64,000 bases of DNA from Pythium myriotylum. Lineage: Eukaryota; Oomycota; Peronosporomycetes; Pythiales; Pythiaceae. The notes under the pieces were generated by a model. That model saw only the letters and a program-made list of their open reading frames with translations, had not been told where the DNA came from and made no database searches. Position 1 is the stretch's first letter. Each line of letters starts with the position of its first letter. The position numbers were made by a program, and so were the translations under genes. This document shows positions 19,905-33,600 of the stretch, one piece after another. The DNA is taken from the NCBI GenBank assembly GCA_023091665.1, contig JALJCQ010000011.1, positions 1-64,000 of the forward strand, in the 5' to 3' direction.

Positions 19905-21639
19905 ATGGCGTCCGAGGCTCACCTCCGCGCGCAGTACGAGGTGCGTCTTCCCACGGCGCCGCTGAGCAGCTCCACCGCTGGGTCTAATGGATCGCAGGCC
20001 GTGCTCAAGGAGAACAAGCTGCTCAAGCACAGCGTCGAGAAGCTCGAGAGCGAGAACCGCGACCTCAAGCGCTCGGTCTACGAGCTCACGCTCAAGTACG
20101 CAGTGCCGCCTGCCGCCTGACTCGCTGAACTGACGACTCGCTCGATAGGCTCGACTCGGTACAGAACGCTGTCGGCAGCAGCAGCGGCCGCCACACGCCG
20201 CTCGAGCCCTTCCAGGTGAACGACCTGCTCACGACCACCAAGTCGCCCGTGGATGACGGCGGCGACTTTGTCCACGCCGGAGGACTCAAACTCGACGAGT
20301 ACGAGGACGACGGGCGTGTGCTATTCCAGAAGTCGGAGCTACGCGCCCACGCCGGCGCCGTATACACAGCCAAGTTCTCGCCATGCGGCCGCCTGCTCGC
20401 ATCCGGCTCGCTTGACACCAAGGTGCTACTGTGGGACGTTACCACAAAGTTCAACCAGCAGCAGCTCGCATCACTGGCACAGCACAGCCAGCTCGTGATT
20501 GATGTGAGCTGGTCCAATGATAGCGCCACGCTTGTGTCGGCGTCGTACGATCACACGGTGAAGCTCTGGGATGTGGAGAAGAGCCAGCTCCTCAACAGCA
20601 CCGAAGTACCGGGTCTCGTGCAGTGCGTGTCCTTCAATATGGCTGGTGAGTAGTACCAGCGCAAAGCGAGACGAACTAGTGAGACGTCCACAGTTAACGC
20701 AAGGTTTGTCTCTCGTAGACAATAACCAGTACTTTCTGGGCACAAGCAAGAGCTGCATGCATATGGTTGATCCGCGCACAGAGGCGTATCGCACCTGGCA
20801 GAACGATGCAATGGTGAACACTCTCTATGTCTCTCCAGACGGACAATATGTTATTTCCGGCGACAGCAAAGGCATGATTAAGACCTGGGACGTGCGCATG
20901 GACTCATGCATCGATGATATCACCAAGGAGAACGACCCGGGACATCACGCAATCTCTCACCTCCACGTGTCTCCACCAGTCGATGGCCGCAGCGGTGACG
21001 AAGACGGCCGGTTCCTTGCTGCGAACAGCTACGACAATATTTTGCGTGTCTACGACCGCCGCTCCAAACTCATCAGCAGCTCCATTGGCCACGACCAGAT
21101 GCAGCTCTCTTTTTCGGTGACAGGTAATGTCTTACAGGTGAAAATTACGAGACTTAGTTCCACAGGTTTATGAGTTGTACATTTCAGGCCACAAGAACAA
21201 GAATTGGCCTGTTAAGAGTTCATTCTTCCGTGGTGACGGGTACAAGTACAAGCTCATGCTGCCTGCGAATAGGCAGACTCAGCGCAAGTTAACTGACGGG
21301 GACGGAGAGGACTACCAGGAGACGTGAGTGAGCTTTCCCTCTTGTGATGAGTTATCAGGATTTTAAGCCTCGGATGCTCGTAGAGATGTCGGCCAAGAGA
21401 CATTACTCCTCGCTACGGGAAGTGCTGACAACAAGATCTATCTCCACGACGTGAGCCTTAAGAGAGCGAACGCACGGCCTTCGCCGTACTTGATTCAGAA
21501 AATCGATGCCCACAGCGATCGTGTTTACTGCGTCGACTTCCACCCGACGGAGCCCATCCTGGCTTCGGCTTCAGCCGACTTCTCCGTCAAGATCTGGCTA
21601 CCACGCGCGCCAACGAGACTTCCAAAAAGCAAAGCGTGA
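19905..21639 (+). CDS. Coiled-coil WD40-repeat protein, five exons
   Basis: Exons 19905-20095, 20149-20645, 20719-21123, 21188-21323 and 21384-21639 give 494 residues. The N-terminus (residues ~30-70) is a predicted coiled coil (ENKLLKHSVEKLESENRDLK). WD40 repeats follow: AHAGAVYTAKFSPCGRLLAS to VLLWDV, SWSNDSATLVSASYD to VKLWDV, a DPRTEAYRTW repeat, SPDGQYVISGDSKGMIKTWD, a degenerate repeat with YDNILRVYD, and a last repeat ending VYCVDFHPTEPILASASADF. About seven blades can be placed, enough for one propeller. I cannot assign the family securely; coiled-coil/WD40 scaffolds of cilia, autophagy and chromatin complexes are all possible. It ends 43 bp from the convergent giant gene. Confidence 0.85.
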
Positions 21640-21681
21640 ATTATCGAGAGAATTTCTATTCCAGCGTATCATGCATTGAGT

Positions 21682-24600
21682 CTACGTTGCAAGCAGCACG
21701 CGCTTCCGTCGCTTCTTCTCATTGGCCTTTGCCTCCAGGTCTTCTTGCTCCTTCACACTGATTTTACGTCCAGCCTTGTCCATCCACCCGGTCGCTCGCG
21801 ACTGCCAAGTCTTCTCCCGTGCACGTAGCACGTTCATTGCCTCCTTGCGGATGCTTAGCACCCGGTGCTGGGCAAGCGCCTTCCGGCTCTGAATCGCGCT
21901 CTCGGCCAACGACAACTTGCGATCAAACGCGTCTCGCTTCTGTTTCTCCTTCTCTTCGGCTAGACGGGTTAGCTTGTCGATCTCAGCTACGCGTTCATCC
22001 TCCATGTTTGCTAGGTACGAGCGATGCTCGTTGATAAGAGTGGGTGTCAGCGTGCCGTCTTCTCGGGCCTGTCGCTGCATTTCCACAAACTCAACTTCTT
22101 TCTGCTTACGTATCTCCAGCAACTCAGTCTCCCGCGCCTCTATTCGCTGCTTGGCGTCAGCCTTTTCCTTCACCATGATCTGCTCAAACGCCTGCACTTC
22201 GACGGCTGTGGCATCGCGCTTCTCACGCTCGAATATTTCAATGTCGCGTTCTACTTGGTGCACCTTCTGCTTCATTTCCTCATCGTACTTGATCTGCTCC
22301 TCCTCCAGCTCTTTCGCTTCTTCCATGAGTTTGACTCCATCCAGCCGCAAATCTTTGCCAAAGAACCAGTCGTCTACCTCTTGGATCTTCGCGCACATAC
22401 CATCGAGCTTTGCGCGCAGCTCCTGTGCAAGGTCCCGGAACAGAGCGTATCGCGTATCTCTAGCTTGCCAGATCCACTTGAGGGCGATCGCCCGTGATGC
22501 CTCGTTTAGTTGTAGCTTCCAGTGCACGGACGGGTCCTCCTCGTCAGAATCAACGTGGTCTTTCTTGCCCTTCCGTGCCTTTTTCGCTCGCATCTTCTTG
22601 GCGTACACCTCCATCTCTTGGCGCGCGCGATCACGCGGGAATATGCCGCCCAGTCGCTTGCGTGCTGCGATTAGCCACTTGCTCAGCACGCGCCCTTCGA
22701 TCGATTGGCGAGCCACGACCACAGGCTCAAACTGGACGTCGTCTTCCTCATCCGAGGAGAACTCGTCACCTCGTAGCTTGCCTCTCAGCGCCGCAGGTTG
22801 CTTGACGATGCGCGCAAGTCGTTTTTGCTCCAGTGCCGAGAGACAGACGTTGCAGACGGTGAGGTATTTGGCATGTTTGCGGAAGTAAGCCTTCCAGAGG
22901 TCTGCATCTAGCTCAACCTCGCCGTACTCACCTTCGAAGCCGGAGATAAGTCGATCGATTGCGATATGGTCCTGTGCATTGCCCTCGGGGTTTGCGAGAT
23001 CCACGTGCATCGTGTAGCCTCCTTCCTCGCTCTTCTGGCAAATCTCACACGATGACTGCTTGTTGTTGGCGATAATCCCTGCCACGAGCTTGGCAAAAGT
23101 GCGCCGCTTCCGCGCGCGCGCGAGCCAGTACAACGCGAGGTCTTTCGATGCACCGTCAACTGGTACATTCGACCAGTTGCGCCGCATCTTCTCCAGCCCG
23201 TCCTCCTCATCGGATGAAATATCTGAGCGGTCTCCTTGAAGCCTCCTCCCTTCGCCCATATTTATGAGCTCGTGGTAAATGTCACGAACGTATTCCGTAT
23301 TGGGACGGCCATCGTTGCCGATGGCTTGTAGCGTGCGAGGTGTGAAGAGCTCAACAAGGTGCTGAAGTACCCACGGTCGGTTGCGCTCCATAAAGCGATG
23401 GCGGAACCGCTCTGAGTTAAGCGCTTGCAACTCAAGTCGCTCTCGCTCAAGGTCTTTCTGCCGTCCAGCCCCCAAGGCAAGCTTGGCGGCAAGCTCCTCA
23501 TCTAGAGTTCCGTCGAGTTTAGTCTGCTTCCAGACGCCAAGTCGATCTCCAAGACGGATACACGCAAGCTCAAGTCCTCGTGCGAACAATGAAACGATGA
23601 CCACTATCAGCATCGTGAGCACGTCACCGAACGGCGAGTACTGGTATCGCAAGCAGACAGTGGTGCCAAACATCATGAAGAGCATCCCAAATGCATAGAA
23701 CGAAACGAGAAAGTAGAACTGTGAGCTGAAGCACATCATGTCGATCGCTTGGAACGCTGGATGAATGCTTTCATCACGCGGACCTTGTTCCATTTGCCAC
23801 CGCTGATCACGTGTCGCGAATCGGTGCTTCTGGTACGAAATGTACTCATATATCTTCCAGCCATGGACGAGCTCAAGAGTGTTCAGTTGGAAAACTCCCA
23901 TAATGAAATTGCTGGGGATGATGAATAGAGCGTACAGAGAGTAGTAGAGCAAGTCTGTGCGCTTCACTCCATAAAGCTCAGGCATTCTTGTGTCAGCGCT
24001 GAAGACGACCTGAAAAAGCAATACAAGTGGGGCAAGAATTAGCTCTGTGAAGACGATGCTGTAGCCGGCGACCCCTTCAAGTACTGACTCGACACCAGCA
24101 ACTTGATTGTCAATCTTCTCACAAACTCGGCGCCACTCAGCCTCCTCATTGGCTTTCTGTTCGCGTGTGCGGCGCCGGCGCTTCTGTAACTTCCGCTTTA
24201 GCATCATTCGCCATTTTGGATACAAACCCCATAGATGGCGAAGTAGAGGGGCGAAGTAGAGTCTTTCCATGATGACAAGACTGAGGTTCACAAAATAGAA
24301 GAACGTGAAGCCGATGAAATCAGCCGAACCCATGGCAATCATGCTCTCAGTTGCCGAGAGGACGACTACGAAAGGGATTACCAACATCTTTTCGTGGAGC
24401 ACTGTCTCGATCACAAGCTCAACGATATTGCGGACCACCTTGAAGAGCAGAAGGAAGGCGTAGATGTTGGCCGTGAACATAGACGAGTAAGAAAATTCCC
24501 AAATAACGATGAGCATAGCCATGAAGCCTCCGGTGGTGAGCAGTAGATTGGCTCGTTTCCAACGACGTGGATCCCAGAACTCGTTCTCTTCCGGCTCTTC

Positions 24601-27600
24601 CTTTTCTTCATTCATTTCGACTTCGTAAGGGTCTTTTGGCGCAGCAGACATCTCTTTGTAAGCATTATCTTCGTACTGCTGGTCCATCGCCTCAGGAATC
24701 ATCAACTTGGCCCCGAGGGCGAGCATGTATCCACCTGTAACAAGCATACTCACGCCAATACGACCCTTCTTGTACTTCGTTACCCGTGTGTTGTCGAGGG
24801 ATGTTTGATCCAGCCAGTCCCCGGCGAGGCCTTCGAACGAGACTGAATTCGGGTCTGACAGTGGTGCTTTCGACGAGAACAGGTACCACCAAGAGTAGAT
24901 AAACACACAGATAATGGCGACTGGAATGGACGTCAGGAAGATTCCAGTGCACGGCGGGATCGCAATATTCCTAAGAAGGATCTTCATGCGAAATTTGGGG
25001 GGCTTCTTCATCTTTGTAAACAGGCGATTGATAATGTATATGATCATCTATTGCGCGGATGCAAAGGTTAGCGAAGTCATCCAAACAGAGCGCCTCATTA
25101 GCATGGCCACGTACCCCGAGCGTGATACTCAGCAACCCAACAAGCATGACGAAGCCCAGATAAACGTCTACAGTAAACTGGAACTGGTTCATCAACTCGA
25201 ACCACGTTAGAGGGATCCACGATATCTGCAGTTGGTACGCTGTTGAGGCAATTTGGTCTGTTGCCTTGCTGATTGCACATGGCAAGATGCCCTTCTTTGC
25301 CATTTTTGCAATGATGTCGGTCGAGCGTGAGATCGTGCACAGCCGACCGAAGTCAAGCGATGCCTCAACCAGTCTCTTTCTTCCCGGCCCTATCTGATAG
25401 TAGCTCAAATTCAGATACATCTCCTGAGGAACTGCTAATTGTAGCCCACCATTCCCAACAACTAAGAACATTTGGGCTCTGTCAGTTCGTTGATGCGACG
25501 AAATGCGATGGTAGGGAATACTTACCTTCCACCGCCACAATACTATCGGAGCCGATGAAGCCTTGAAATGTATCGGATTGACCCCAATGTGAGCCACTAC
25601 TTGGTTGAGCGACAAAATCATCCGGGCTGATCGGGTCTCTTGTCATGTAGAATAGCGTCGTACCGGCTTTGGTTTCATACCAGCGAGACTTTTCAGCTCC
25701 ACCCTCAAGATTCTCTTCGTACTTGCACTCAAGTGCTATCCCACGCTCGTGAGTCTCGACCAAGGGGGGCTTTCCACCTGACTGTAGCACTTCGTTTGTG
25801 TATTGGATAACGCATTTATCAGCGTTTGGTACCAATTTCTTCTTCCACGGGTATTGATTTACTTCAACTGTCTCGTCATAGGTCACAAACTCACAGTCTG
25901 GGTGTGATTCGAGAAGCTTTGAGATCCAGATATGTGAGTCGTAGCCTCGACATGACGAAAAAAACGGCAGATACGGTAGAGCAATGAAACTCGTGCCATT
26001 CAGCTTTTGGTCCCACCACGAATCGGATCGCTGTACAGAAGCCAATGGGTCTGGAACTTGGTACAAGCCAAAATAATCTGTCGGAGCGTGTACTTCGTTA
26101 CTCGCAGTGTCAATATCACTAGTATTCGAGGAAGGATTGGACACGAGCACACCGATCGCGTTTTGCTGAGAATTGCGGATGAATCCTCTTTTAGCAGGTA
26201 GTCTCGGATCTCCGACCATGATGTCGGAGATTCGGTCGATAAAAAGTCTGTCTTCTACATTACTTTCGTACGTCAGCGTGCCAAGGACTCGCTGAAGAGA
26301 CTCAGGTAAATTGAGCGGTAGCATGATTGAGTCGTATGAATCCTTCTCAATGAACGCAAAGAATGCATTGTGTGAAGGTGTAAGAGGGGTATAGTCGGCG
26401 CGAGACGGTGTAAAGACTGTAAAATCAAATCGGTCTTCCGTAAAACTCTGACGAAAATCCCGAACATATAAGCCGTGCAATAATTCCACTGTTATTGTCA
26501 ACTCGGTTCGCTCCAGGGCAGACAAACTGAATTGCAGGTATCCGTGCTTGTTGTCGGGAAATCCAAGATCCAGAGATGTACTATCCTCAAAATAGAATGG
26601 CATCTCCTTGCGCTCACACGAACAACAGCCTGGGTACGGTGTGTCTGTAGTCGAATTGTCAGCATTCACTTTTGGAATCGCTCTACGGTCACAGTAAAAT
26701 GGCATGGGGTCACAAATGCTCGTGTCGTTTCCATTCTCGTCCAAACACTTAGTATACAGCTGATCACCAAACGTTGTGTCTCCGTCGGGATATGTGCATA
26801 TCGGTGGAATAGATTTGAGATTGCAGCGGTAGCGAGGCGGACATGGCTTGCAATCCGCATATACAGAAATTTGGTAGTGGTCCTTGTACGTGATGTTGCG
26901 CGAAATGCCAGTGGTGTTGATTGTGACTACAGCAACTTCTAGTGGTTCAAGAACCACTGTCCCGATACCAACACCGGTTCCTGATAAATCTGCATAGTCT
27001 GAGCCGTTGAGGAGCCTAGAATGGGTGAGGGGGATCGGGGTCAACCGTTCTAGAACCTCCGAACCTGTTTTCACACAATCATAAATATCGTTTGACCCTA
27101 CGACGCTTGATGTGCCGTTTGGACATTTGTACAAATTAGCACAAGCGCACGTGTCGAGACGGATGAGCTCCTCTTCGTTGTCGTCCACGAAACCGACCAG
27201 CGACGGTGTTTCTTCTCCAAATGAGTCAATCAGCTGAAGCGCATGGTTCAAGTCAAAGAGATATGGGTCCACACTGAGTCGCGAGGACGGTATATCACTC
27301 ACTTGTCCAGCATACTCTGCAGTTATCAGCGCCTTCAGTTCAGCGTAGCTTTTCAACGTTGACTCGCTTGTCCAGCCTGTTCGAAACGTCAAGCCGCCAC
27401 GCGCAATCTCAGCTGCTAAATCTATTGTTGCCTTCGACCCCGTTGTCTGTTTGAAAAGACATTGCTTCTTGCTATTGGTTGCTACTGGCCATCCAAACAG
27501 AGTAGGATTGTATACCACTGGTTTCGGGTGTGACGGCATGACCGTGCATTTCCACAACTGGTACACACGACGAACTGTCCTTGCTTGAGTCTGGCAATCA

Positions 27601-30600
27601 CACTCGTCACGGCGAATGGCGAGATCGACCATGCGCCACCGATGATCTCGCGCACACTTGACGTCATTCTCAGTTGCTCGATTCACGACGACACGGTGAT
27701 TTTTCCGAGTTCGTAAGTTGAAGATTGTAAGGAGGTCGTCGTCAATTCCGTTGAAACAACGCATGTCATGTGCAGAGACTACGCGAACATCGCCCTCCCC
27801 GATGTACTTTGTGTGCGTAAGGTCGTAGAATGGATCGGCTTCAACGGCAGAGAGCCTTCGCCGCAAGGCATCATTCGCAGACGCTCCAATGTACGGATTC
27901 ATCGTTCCTGTCGGACAGAAGTATCCAACTGGACAAGTATTTCTCGTCTTTTGTGACTCTGCCGTGCCTTCAAGACAGTACTGCGATGCTGGACACAAAT
28001 GACGCAATTGACCTTGTGGAGCTTCGATGCTCAGATCTGGTGTGGTTCCGGCTGAGCAAACGTATCCTCCCGGACAAAGATGTGCCGTAGCAGTCTGAGC
28101 AGTCGTCTCTTGGTCGCAAACAAATCCTTCTGGGCACGGTTGCGCCTGGGCGACGGTCTCGAGCGATATAGATGCCGATGAAACAGTTTCCGGTGCGGCA
28201 CAGATGATGTCAGCCTCACACGTGCCGGGGAACCATTGGTCAAGGTGGAAGAAGCCCTTGGTACAATTTCGAGCTACATCGTACATCTGAGAGACGGGAA
28301 CGTTGATAACGAGTGAGCCACGCTGGAACATATTGGGCACGGGGAGCTGGTTGATATCACCGTAGCCTTGGTGTGGCGTACCAGTCGCAATCTCGTATAA
28401 GGCACCGTGAAAGTCCGCAATACGCTGGTACAACACTGAGCCAAATGGCTGGTGGTTCTCGTAGCAGCGCCCGCCGTCTCTCGACGGCAGAAAATGAGGA
28501 CCTCGACCATATTCATCTATCCACGGCTCCAAGAGCACCCCGTAGAAATATGCTGAGCCCTTGATGAGACACTCAGTGTATGATAACGACTCTGCAAGCG
28601 GGGTGTATGCCGTTGGCAAGTCGTCCTTAGTGCACGGATGTGTGATACCGTCGATCGGGCAAACAGTACCGGGAGCACATAGCGTGCATTCTTCCACTCC
28701 TCGAAGTTCCCAGTTCTTGGACCAGGTTCCCTGAGGACACGCCAGACACGAAACTCCATCTGCTTGTAAATTGCTGCGATAAGATCCAGGCCCACAGACT
28801 GTAGCCACTGCGGTCCCGTCATTTTCACAGCTCGTGCCAGGTGGACATGGAATACACTCTGTGGACTCGATGGTCGGGGCGTAATACCCTGGGGCACACT
28901 GGGCTGCAGAAACCGTGCCTTCGACCTCTGCAAAGCGTCCTGGATCTGTAGGGATTGGAGCTGCAGTACCTTCCGGGCAGGTGAATCCAGGAGGACACAA
29001 GCCTGAGCCCTTTGGAGAAAATGAGCCAAGCTCGCAATAGAAGCCAGCGGTACAATTCTGTGCATATCGGTAGTCGCCTGGGCGCACGTCATCGGCAATG
29101 ACACCTTTCAAGCAGTAAGTGCCGGGTTTGCATGGATACGGACGAAGCCGCGTGTCGTTTCGGAAGGGATCCACCGTCCCAGTACCTTCATGGCAGTAAA
29201 ATCCAGCTGGACAGAGGCTATTCGGTGATGACAATCCTTCTTTGCTACACACATAACCCGGGGGACAAAACGCAGGCATCAATCGGTTAAATCCTGGGCA
29301 TATGTAGCTCACTGGGCAAGGAGTACACTTCTGCTGGCCGACCATGCCATTGTATGAACCTGGTGGGCACGCCAGGGGGGCTACCAGGCCACTGCGTGGG
29401 CAGTAGCTGCCGGCAGGGCATGGAATACGAATGCCAAACGGACAGTAAAATCCAATTGCGCAGTCTCCGAAGCCCATAGGATTTACACTCCCTTCAGGAC
29501 AGTACATGCTTTCAAAGCACGGCTGCGGTTGCGAGAAATTCTTCATCATGACCGCTTGTCCTGCTGTACCCGGGTGGCAGTATGTTCCGGGTGGACACGG
29601 TACTGGCCGTCGAAGAGCAAAGCTGGTCGAGGAATAGTCGAAAGTCTCATCGTTGGCATGCATTTGATTAGCGTCCCCAAAGCGCACGCACGAGTCATCC
29701 AAGCAAAATCGTCCCCTAATCGGAGCGAAAATTGCATCTGGACTCAACGGCAGCTGCCGAAGTTCACTCCAGAATCGATTCGGCTTACCACTGAGCTGCA
29801 GGCCAAAATCAGTTGTCTCGTTGTTCCAACAACCACTCTTGCGTCCCCCAACACCAACAAAATTAGTTGGAAGCCTTCGTTCGCGTCGTCGGAGAGTCGT
29901 CGGGGACTGAGTCTCCACAGCTGATGTCCGAACAAGACTTGTCTTGGCCTGTGGAGAACAGGTTGTCGACGCTGTCGCGGTACCTTCTAAACAAAAATGG
30001 CCCTCCGGACACGGCTGGTCGACCTCTTCAATACCAGTGACATCACACACAAAACCTGGAGGGCAAAGGCGTGGTACATGAAGTCCGTCATGGGGGCAAT
30101 GATATCCGACCGGACAACGATAACAGGCTGATTGGCGCTTCTGCGGCTGATAGGTTCCTCGTGGGCACAGCGTGAAGTTCCGATTTCCAGTACCTGGGCA
30201 GAACGCCCCACGAGGACATTCGAGACTGCGTCCTTGCAAGTGCTCCGGGCAGTAAGATCCCATCGGGCAAGGTCCCAGAAACTCGAAGGTGAGATGGCTT
30301 GAAGTGAAGTCTTTTCCATTATTGGAGACCTCGACAATTGCATTCGAAGCCACATGCGATCGTGACGAGTGCGCTTGAGAGTCTTGGTAGCTATTCGAGT
30401 TCGTCACCATACAAAGCATTAGCTGTGGACTGATAAACGTGGCGCGAAAAATGTCGAGACCAACGCGACAGGATAATGATGTAGTGTTGATGAAGGCTGT
30501 GCCGTGCAGAAAAAGAGGGATCAAACCTACATCGTAAGCTTTGACGGGGAACAGCGCAACTAGTTCAGGGTCCTGATAGTAGAGGTAGTTCACCCCCGAC

Positions 30601-33600
30601 AGCGTGAATTCTTGCTGATTGTTTGACACTTCAACGGCCACCAGTCGTGTCAAGTACTGTGGGTAGTCGTGGGAATCTGGAAAGAGGTATACGCTTCCAC
30701 CGCGGCGTGCTGGATCTGGATATGTGTTTCGGTATTCAGACAATGGGGCAGGAGCCAGTCCCCCACTGTACTTTGACACGGGCGGTGACCGACACCTTAA
30801 TCGAGTCGGATCGATATACTCGGCGGGCGTGACGATGAAGCCAAATCGACAAGACAAAAGCGACGAATTGACGTACCCGTATCCTTCCACTGTTACCACT
30901 GTTCCCGCACTGTTTGCAGGACCGAACATGGGATCAATTCGCGTCACTGTCTGCTCTGAGTAGTAGATGAACGGATATCCTGTATCTGTGTAGTCCTGGT
31001 TGTTCGAAGTCACCTCAAGCGGAACGATGCCGGCGCGATACGGCGGAGCCATGCAAAGAATCTCGCTGAATGACTTCCATGTTCCAACGACGATGACTCC
31101 ACCAAAGCGACAACGAATCGTATCAGTCAGACGAAAGGGCCCCCCCGATAAGACAACAGAAAAGTTGCCGAGGGTTGGTCCTAGTGAAGGAAAGACGCTG
31201 TCAATCACCAGCTCCGAGTCATACGAAAATATCACTTGATTTGCGGTGAACAGTTCAGGGGATGCATCGCTGCCGTGGTTGGATACCTCAAGAACTATAT
31301 CCCCCGTAATGTTTCCGCTTGGTGACACACATGTGAGGTGGGTGGTATTGATATACGTAGCTGCAGCAAGGACGGAGGATGCAAAGAGGCAACGTAGAGA
31401 TGAAGAATTGCGGAAATTCGCCCCACGCACTGTCACTTCCGTGCCTCCACGTAGCGGGCCGTGCGAAGGCGAGAGCGCGAACACATCAGGCGTCGGCGTG
31501 TACTGGAAAATGACACCACTCGAAGAGAAATCTTGACCATTGGTTGATACTTCCACGGCAACTTTACTACCGCTAACGCCAACTCCGTGTTGCAAACGTG
31601 CAATAGTTGAAGAAACCCGACTCCCATTTAACCGACTAGAGTCAACTTGGATCAAACCAGTGTTGCCGAACTCGACAGGGAACGTAAATCTCCACACATA
31701 TTTCCAGTTCGGAATGCTGAGTCCTTGTGTTACGATCACGGTTGCCAGTTCCGGGATAAGGGATATCTCATTAGAGATTAGAGCAGCTGATGCAGTGACA
31801 GGGATGGCACTTGTGACAGCAGGTGTGCACAAGCCGCCCAACGTGAGTTCAGTACATGCTTGGCCTGACTGTAGCGTGAAGGTTCCTGTCAAAGGCGCCG
31901 TGGACGACTTGTATTGTTGGATGTTCACGACAACACCAGGGGGTTGGGATCCAACAAATTGGATTGAAAGCAGCGGTAGTACCGCTGCAGTTTGCTCCGC
32001 GAACAGTACCATCCAGGTAAATCCAACCCCAATGGCAGAATCATACTGCTCTACTTGAACCGCGCCCATCGCTGCAAACCCACCTAACAACGACTGAAGA
32101 TCACTTGCACTCATATCAGTATAGCCCATGACAGCACTAGCAGCACCATTCCACATGACTTGGAAAGCAGCTCGCGTGATTATCAGAGGGAAATATACAG
32201 AAACTGACTGAATCTCGTTGAAACTTCGAGCTCTTACCAGATTCACCATTACGGAAGGATTGGGCCCAACCAGCCGAGAAGGAGCCGTAACAACAATAGA
32301 GGAAGGAGCTTGCACTGCAGCTGCGAGACTACGGAATGTAATATCCCACGTGATGTGATTTTGAGAAATCCACGTGACTTCGACGTCGACATCCTTCACG
32401 GTGCTGAGATCATTCAGTGCTGCGGCAATTGTGTTAGCACTAGACTCCAGGGGTAGGCTACCAGTTGTCTGTCCCAGAAACGAGAGCTGCACAGCACCAG
32501 AGAGCCGAGAGGTCTCGATGGACACGATGTTCACGTTCACACTCACATTCGTCCCAGTGAGAGTGTCTCTGAAGGTGGGCACCAGCATTTCGGAGGGGTC
32601 TCGGAGACCGAGGGGAAAGGTCACATACCATGTCATCGCTCCCGCCTCATCGGGACGCGCACGTGAGACTGTGAGAGTGTCCGAATCGGGAATTGACTTG
32701 AGGTACCGCAAGGTGGTTTCCATGTCCTCTGCCGATACATTCCACATCATGGGAGGTGTCTGAACACCAGCGTACGTGAGAGTAAACGATCCGTCGAGGT
32801 GCTTTGTCCCATCTTGAACGGTCGTAGCTTTGGTCTTAAGTCCAACCCCAGTGAATCCAGGCTCAATTTCGATTGCCAAGAGTGGGGTATCTTCGACTGC
32901 TGTGGAGAAAGTGACACGCAGTTGCAGTCCATGAGCATCCAAATTATTCTTGCGGGTCACAGATGCAATCGACGGCAACACTCTTAGAGCATTAAGGATG
33001 TCGCCCTCCTCTGCATCCACCGCAAACGGCTCAGATCCAAGGTCACTTGAACTGTTTAGGCGAACTTGACCGATAATTTGATTGCCTGCCTGTTGCTCGG
33101 TCACAATAACCTGTGCAGCTTGACCACGGAGACCACTGGGATCGCTTGCAAGCAGTTTTGTGTTTCCATCTGAGCTCGCGAATGTAACATTCCAGATGCT
33201 ACCACCGTTTGCGTTCGTCCCAACTGTTGTCACCGTCACGTTAGCAATGGAAGAGAGACTGTTCAAAGCTTGCTCTATGTCAGTGGTTGATGCACTGACA
33301 TCTAGTGTAGGCGTCGACTCATTTGCATATTTGAGACGAAATGAGCCGCTCAGACTGATGCCAGTGCCTTTAACCATCTCAGTGATCGTCTGCTGCGGAC
33401 CGCAGTCAAGTTTGGGCAAATCACCAGCCCATTCGAGGAAGGTGACAACCCACGGGCCACCATCCTTACCGCTCACGATAACCCCACCCATTCCGGACTC
33501 AGCAGTGTTATATAGAGCATCTTGAACTGCTGCTGCACTTGCATCGAATGCAATAGTCCTAGAAAACCGCGGATTTAGTGTACATACAAAAGTCCCACTA

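Noticed and set aside
22024..22805. Plus-strand open frames antisense to the coiled-coil tail
   Set aside because: Shadow frames caused by the codon bias of the minus-strand charged coiled coil; no start context or domain.
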